The notes below the pieces were generated by a model. The model was given only the letters and a program-made list of their open reading frames with translations. It had not been told where the DNA came from and searched no databases. From NCBI GenBank assembly GCA_007133055.1, contig SLNM01000051.1:1-7380 (forward strand): a DNA stretch of 7,380 bases, given 5' to 3'. Shown piece after piece: positions 5,467 to 7,380 of this stretch; positions within the stretch are counted from its first letter, which is position 1; each line of letters begins with the position of its first letter. The position numbers and the translations under genes are program-made. Origin of the DNA: Lentisphaeria bacterium (GTDB lineage: Bacteria > Verrucomicrobiota > Lentisphaeria > Oligosphaerales > PUNB01).

Positions 5467-6862
5467 GTTTGCGATGCAGGGTACGGCGGCTGATGCCGAG
5501 TCTTTCGGCGGCCCGTGTGCGGTTGCCATCGCATTCTTCAAGCGCCTGGGCAATCAATTTCTTCTCCTGACTCTCCATGTTCAGACGATCACCCGCCCCA
5601 CGTTTGCCGTGCCCCGCACCGACACCGCCGCCAGCGTCAACATCCCGGTTGTCGGCGAACTGATCATCGCCGTCCAAAGAATCGGCCAGAGCACGCTGCA
5701 CATCAAGCGGCACATCTCCCACCGTCAATGTACTGCCGCGCGACATCACCACCATGCGTTCAACGCAATTACGCAGCTCCCGGACATTCCCCGGCCAGGG
5801 ATAGGCGGCAAGCAACTTCAGAGCATCCCGGGAGAAGCCATTGATGTTCTTGCCGTTCTCGGCGCAGGACAGCTTTAAAAAATGATCAAGCAGCAGCACC
5901 ACATCCTCCTGGCGCTCCCGCAGAGGCGGAATCTCGATCCCGACCACGTTCAATCGATAATAGAGATCCTCGCGGAACTTCCCCTCGCGGACCAATTCCT
6001 TAAGCTGACGATTAGTGGCGGCGATCACCCGGGCATCGGTTTCAATGAGCTGAGAGCCGCCGACCCGCTCGAACTTGCGGGTTTCCAAAACCCTCAGCAG
6101 CTTAATCTGTGTGGAAGCGTCGATCTCGCCAATTTCATCAAGAAACAAAGTGCCGCTGTCAGCCATTTCGAAGCGCCCGACCTGACGTTCGTAAGCCCCG
6201 GTGTAGGCACCCTTTTCATGCCCGAACAACTCGCTCTCCAGCAGGTTGGGGTTGAGCGAGGCACAATGAACCACGACAAACGGCCTTCCTGAACGCGGGC
6301 TCAGCCGATGAATCGCCTGGGCCACCACCTCCTTGCCCGTGCCGCTTTCACCGCTCAGCAGGATGGTCGAGCGAGCCGGCGCCACCTGCCGAACTGTCTC
6401 CAGAATCCGATTCATGGCCGGGGATACGCCGATAATACCATCCAAACCGTCGCGCCGATCAAGCTCCCGGCGCATTTGCGCGTGCTCGCTGCGCAGGATC
6501 CGGGTTGCCAGGCCTCGATCAATGACCATCTCCGCGTTGTCCAAGTCCAGTGGCTTGGTCAGATAATCATAGGCTCCCTCTTTCATGGCTTCGACCGCGG
6601 TCCGCACGTTGCCGTAGGCCGTGATCAGAATGACCAGCGGCGGCTCGCGCATCGAGGTAACACGACGAATGAAGGTCAGTCCGTCCATCCCGGGCATCCG
6701 CAGATCGGTCAGCACTATGTCGACCATGGAAGAACGCACGATCTCCATTCCCCTATCGGCGTTTTCGGCCAGAAGAACTCGGTACTTATGCGAGAACGCC
6801 TTGGCCAGCCCCTCGCGGGTGTTGCGCTCGTCATCAACAATTAAAACTGTCGGCTTATTCAT
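5441..6862 (-). CDS. NtrC-family sigma-54-dependent response regulator
   Basis: Activator of RNA polymerase carrying sigma-54, 473 residues. Domain 1 is a receiver (about 4-120) with acidic pocket D10-D11, phosphoacceptor D53 (VLTDLRMPG), T81 and K103. Domain 2 is an AAA+ ATPase (about 142-375): Walker A GESGTGKE (171-178), the sigma-54 contact loop GAYTGA (218-223, usually GAFTGA), Walker B LFLDE (239-243), AATNR, FREDLYYRLNV, PPLRER and YPWPGNVREL. A Gly/Asp-rich linker (about 395-428, with DAGGGVGAGHGKRGAG) leads to a Fis-type helix-turn-helix (about 430-473: GNRTRAAERLGISRRTLHRKL). The start ATG (6862-6860) has AAGG 6 nt upstream. Its partner is probably the kinase encoded just upstream on the same strand. 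The targets are unknown, so I give no symbol. The 3' end overlaps tlyA on the other strand by 26 bp. Confidence 0.94.
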   Translation of the reverse strand: MNKPTVLIVDDERNTREGLAKAFSHKYRVLLAENADRGMEIVRSSMVDIVLTDLRMPGMDGLTFIRRVTSMREPPLVILITAYGNVRTAVEAMKEGAYDYLTKPLDLDNAEMVIDRGLATRILRSEHAQMRRELDRRDGLDGIIGVSPAMNRILETVRQVAPARSTILLSGESGTGKEVVAQAIHRLSPRSGRPFVVVHCASLNPNLLESELFGHEKGAYTGAYERQVGRFEMADSGTLFLDEIGEIDASTQIKLLRVLETRKFERVGGSQLIETDARVIAATNRQLKELVREGKFREDLYYRLNVVGIEIPPLRERQEDVVLLLDHFLKLSCAENGKNINGFSRDALKLLAAYPWPGNVRELRNCVERMVVMSRGSTLTVGDVPLDVQRALADSLDGDDQFADNRDVDAGGGVGAGHGKRGAGDRLNMESQEKKLIAQALEECDGNRTRAAERLGISRRTLHRKLNLYGLHA

Positions 6863-6868
6863 ATCCTA

Positions 6869-6872
6869 CCTT
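6869..6872 (-). promoter_or_regulatory. Ribosome binding site of the response regulator gene
   Basis: On the minus strand AAGG (6872-6869) is followed by 6 nt and then the ATG at 6862. This supports the chosen start, which also begins the receiver domain at its normal place (MNKPTVLIVDDE). Confidence 0.6.
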
Positions 6873-6884
6873 GCCTGTCCGAAC

Positions 6885-6900
6885 TCCGCGACTCCGCGGA
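6885..6900 (-). other. GC-rich hairpin in the regulator leader
   Basis: TCCGCG (6885-6890), loop ACTC, CGCGGA (6895-6900) form a 6-bp stem on either strand. In the minus-strand mRNA it ends about 22 nt before the ATG. It is made by a tandem 8-bp duplication, ACTCCGCG at 6883-6890 and 6891-6898. No T-run follows in either direction, so it is not a standard terminator. It may tune translation or mRNA stability. Confidence 0.35.
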
Positions 6901-6939
6901 AGCGGAATTTGGATTTGATTAATATATTCCACCGCCCAA

Positions 6940-7003
6940 GGCCATGCGCAAAATGGGAAACCAGTCCTATTTACCCAAAATAGGCAATGCGCAAAATGGG
7001 TAA
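6940..7003. repeat. Pair of 21-bp direct repeats 43 bp apart, with an inverted repeat between them
   Basis: The blocks 6940-6960 and 6983-7003 match at 19 of 21 positions and share the exact core ATGCGCAAAATGGG (6944-6957 and 6987-7000). The offset of 43 bp is about four helical turns. Between the cores lies a perfect inverted repeat, CCTATTT (6966-6972) and AAATAGG (6978-6984), and TTACCCA (6971-6977) can pair with TGGGTAA (6997-7003). Each core contains the palindrome TGCGCA. The block sits about 80-140 bp upstream of the regulator ATG, a usual place for activator sites. I infer a pair of protein-binding sites, perhaps for the regulator itself. Confidence 0.6.
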
Positions 7004-7100
7004 CTACGAGGTCAATCAAGTAATATTCATCCAAAGCGTGTGAAAGATTCCCTTCTGCTTGCAGATTTTATCCCTTTCATCAATTTTCTCACGGATCCTG

Positions 7101-7380
7101 CTATTCCCTATTGGCTGCGGAGAGCAAACGCGCCTGCCTTTCCCGCAGGGGCAGTCGAACTGAAACCACTGTGCCGTGCCCCTCTTCGCTTTCGATGCTA
7201 AATTCGCCATTATGAGCCCGGACAATTCTTTCGACGATCATCAGGCCCAGGCCGCCGCCACCCTCGCGGGTGGTGAAATACGGCTCCATTATGCGGCCCA
7301 TGTCGGCCGAGCCGATTCCGCGGCCGTTGTCGGCAAAGCGGACATCCAGGAATTCCTCCGTAACTGCGCAGTCAATATCG
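7101..7380 (-). CDS. Sensor histidine kinase, C-terminal fragment (cut by the right edge)
   Basis: The frame is open from the window edge to a TAG at 7103-7101, giving the last 92 residues of the protein. They are the end of a HATPase_c ATP-binding domain: the G1 box in VRFADNGRGIG, the F-box-like MEPYFTTREGG, the G2 box GGGLGLMIVERIV, then AHNGEFSIESEEGHGTVV and VRLPLRERQARLL. The N box, the phosphoacceptor histidine and the sensor region lie outside the window, so the signal cannot be inferred. It would autophosphorylate and pass phosphate to a receiver, most likely D53 of the NtrC-type regulator encoded next on the same strand after 238 bp. An internal ATG at 7301 is not a start because the G1 box lies before it. 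Confidence 0.9.
   Translation of the reverse strand, partial: DIDCAVTEEFLDVRFADNGRGIGSADMGRIMEPYFTTREGGGGLGLMIVERIVRAHNGEFSIESEEGHGTVVSVRLPLRERQARLLSAANRE

Larger units (their letters stand above)
6863..7100. other. Intergenic region between kinase and regulator genes
   Basis: This 238-bp stretch has no credible reading frame and is more AT-rich than its flanks. It holds the direct-repeat pair, the leader hairpin and the regulator's ribosome site. A minus-strand TATATT around 6921-6926 could be a -10 box but I find no good -35 at the right distance. A small dyad, TCTGC (7054-7058) and GCAGA (7061-7065), is too tight and lacks a proper T-run to be a convincing terminator. The size and repeats suggest the regulator has its own promoter besides any read-through from the kinase gene. 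Confidence 0.5.

Noticed and set aside
7054..7070. Dyad TCTGC/GCAGA followed by TTTTA as an intrinsic terminator
   Set aside because: The stem is only 5 bp with a 2-nt loop, the T-run is short, and on that strand no gene ends nearby.
7061..7074. Minus-strand GG-10 nt-GC spacing (AGG...TGCA) as a sigma-54 promoter for the regulator
   Set aside because: The -24 half matches only GG; the rest does not fit TGGCAC. A similar pair at about 6948-6962 has 11 nt instead of 10.
7016..7225. A 69-codon minus-strand frame downstream of and overlapping the kinase end
   Set aside because: It overlaps the HATPase G2 region in another frame and has no motif; the kinase frame clearly continues to 7101.

Overview
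The window comes from a GC-rich bacterial chromosome. It carries five recognisable protein-coding genes, one kinase gene cut by the right edge, and two regulatory-looking intergenic stretches. The organism is probably Gram-negative: the first gene has a TonB/TolA-like N-terminal anchor followed by a proline-rich stretch suited to a periplasm, and there is a sigma-54-type (NtrC-family) two-component pair. The phylum cannot be fixed from this sequence. The sigma-54 regulator, the wording of the kinase C-terminus and the tandem GC-rich intergenic repeats would fit a PVC-group, FCB-like, Desulfobacterota or related uncultured lineage, but this is only an impression.

Layout. Positions 1-462 are mostly non-coding. 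At the extreme left a minus-strand reading frame may be the start of a divergent gene (1-62, weak). The rest holds a 9-bp inverted repeat (167-202), a short cluster of tandem GC-rich repeats (214-268) and three candidate promoters facing right. From 463 to 5466 four genes run rightward as a tight cluster: a membrane-anchored von Willebrand factor A (VWA) protein, proB, proA and a TlyA-family rRNA 2'-O-methyltransferase. The VWA/proB and proA/tlyA junctions are ATGA overlaps. proB and proA are separated by 47 nt, with a good Shine-Dalgarno site before proA. The cluster is very likely one transcription unit.

From 7380 back to 5441 the minus strand carries the C-terminal end of a sensor histidine kinase. 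Then come a 238-bp intergenic region with a pair of near-identical 21-bp direct repeats and a hairpin-forming leader, and an NtrC-type response regulator (receiver, AAA+ sigma-54 activator, Fis-type DNA-binding domain). The regulator gene and tlyA converge and overlap by 26 bp, so no dedicated terminator fits between them.

How the genes work together. ProB and ProA catalyse the first two steps of proline synthesis from glutamate. TlyA probably methylates rRNA. The VWA protein has no obvious link to either, yet it is first in the operon and its stop overlaps the proB start. It is the most unusual object here: an N-terminal SxxxH transmembrane segment like TonB/TolA, a long Pro-rich linker, an intact MIDAS metal site, and a C-terminal region resembling the one after the VWA domain in inter-alpha-trypsin-inhibitor heavy-chain-like proteins. 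The kinase and regulator are presumably a cognate pair whose signal and targets cannot be read from this window.
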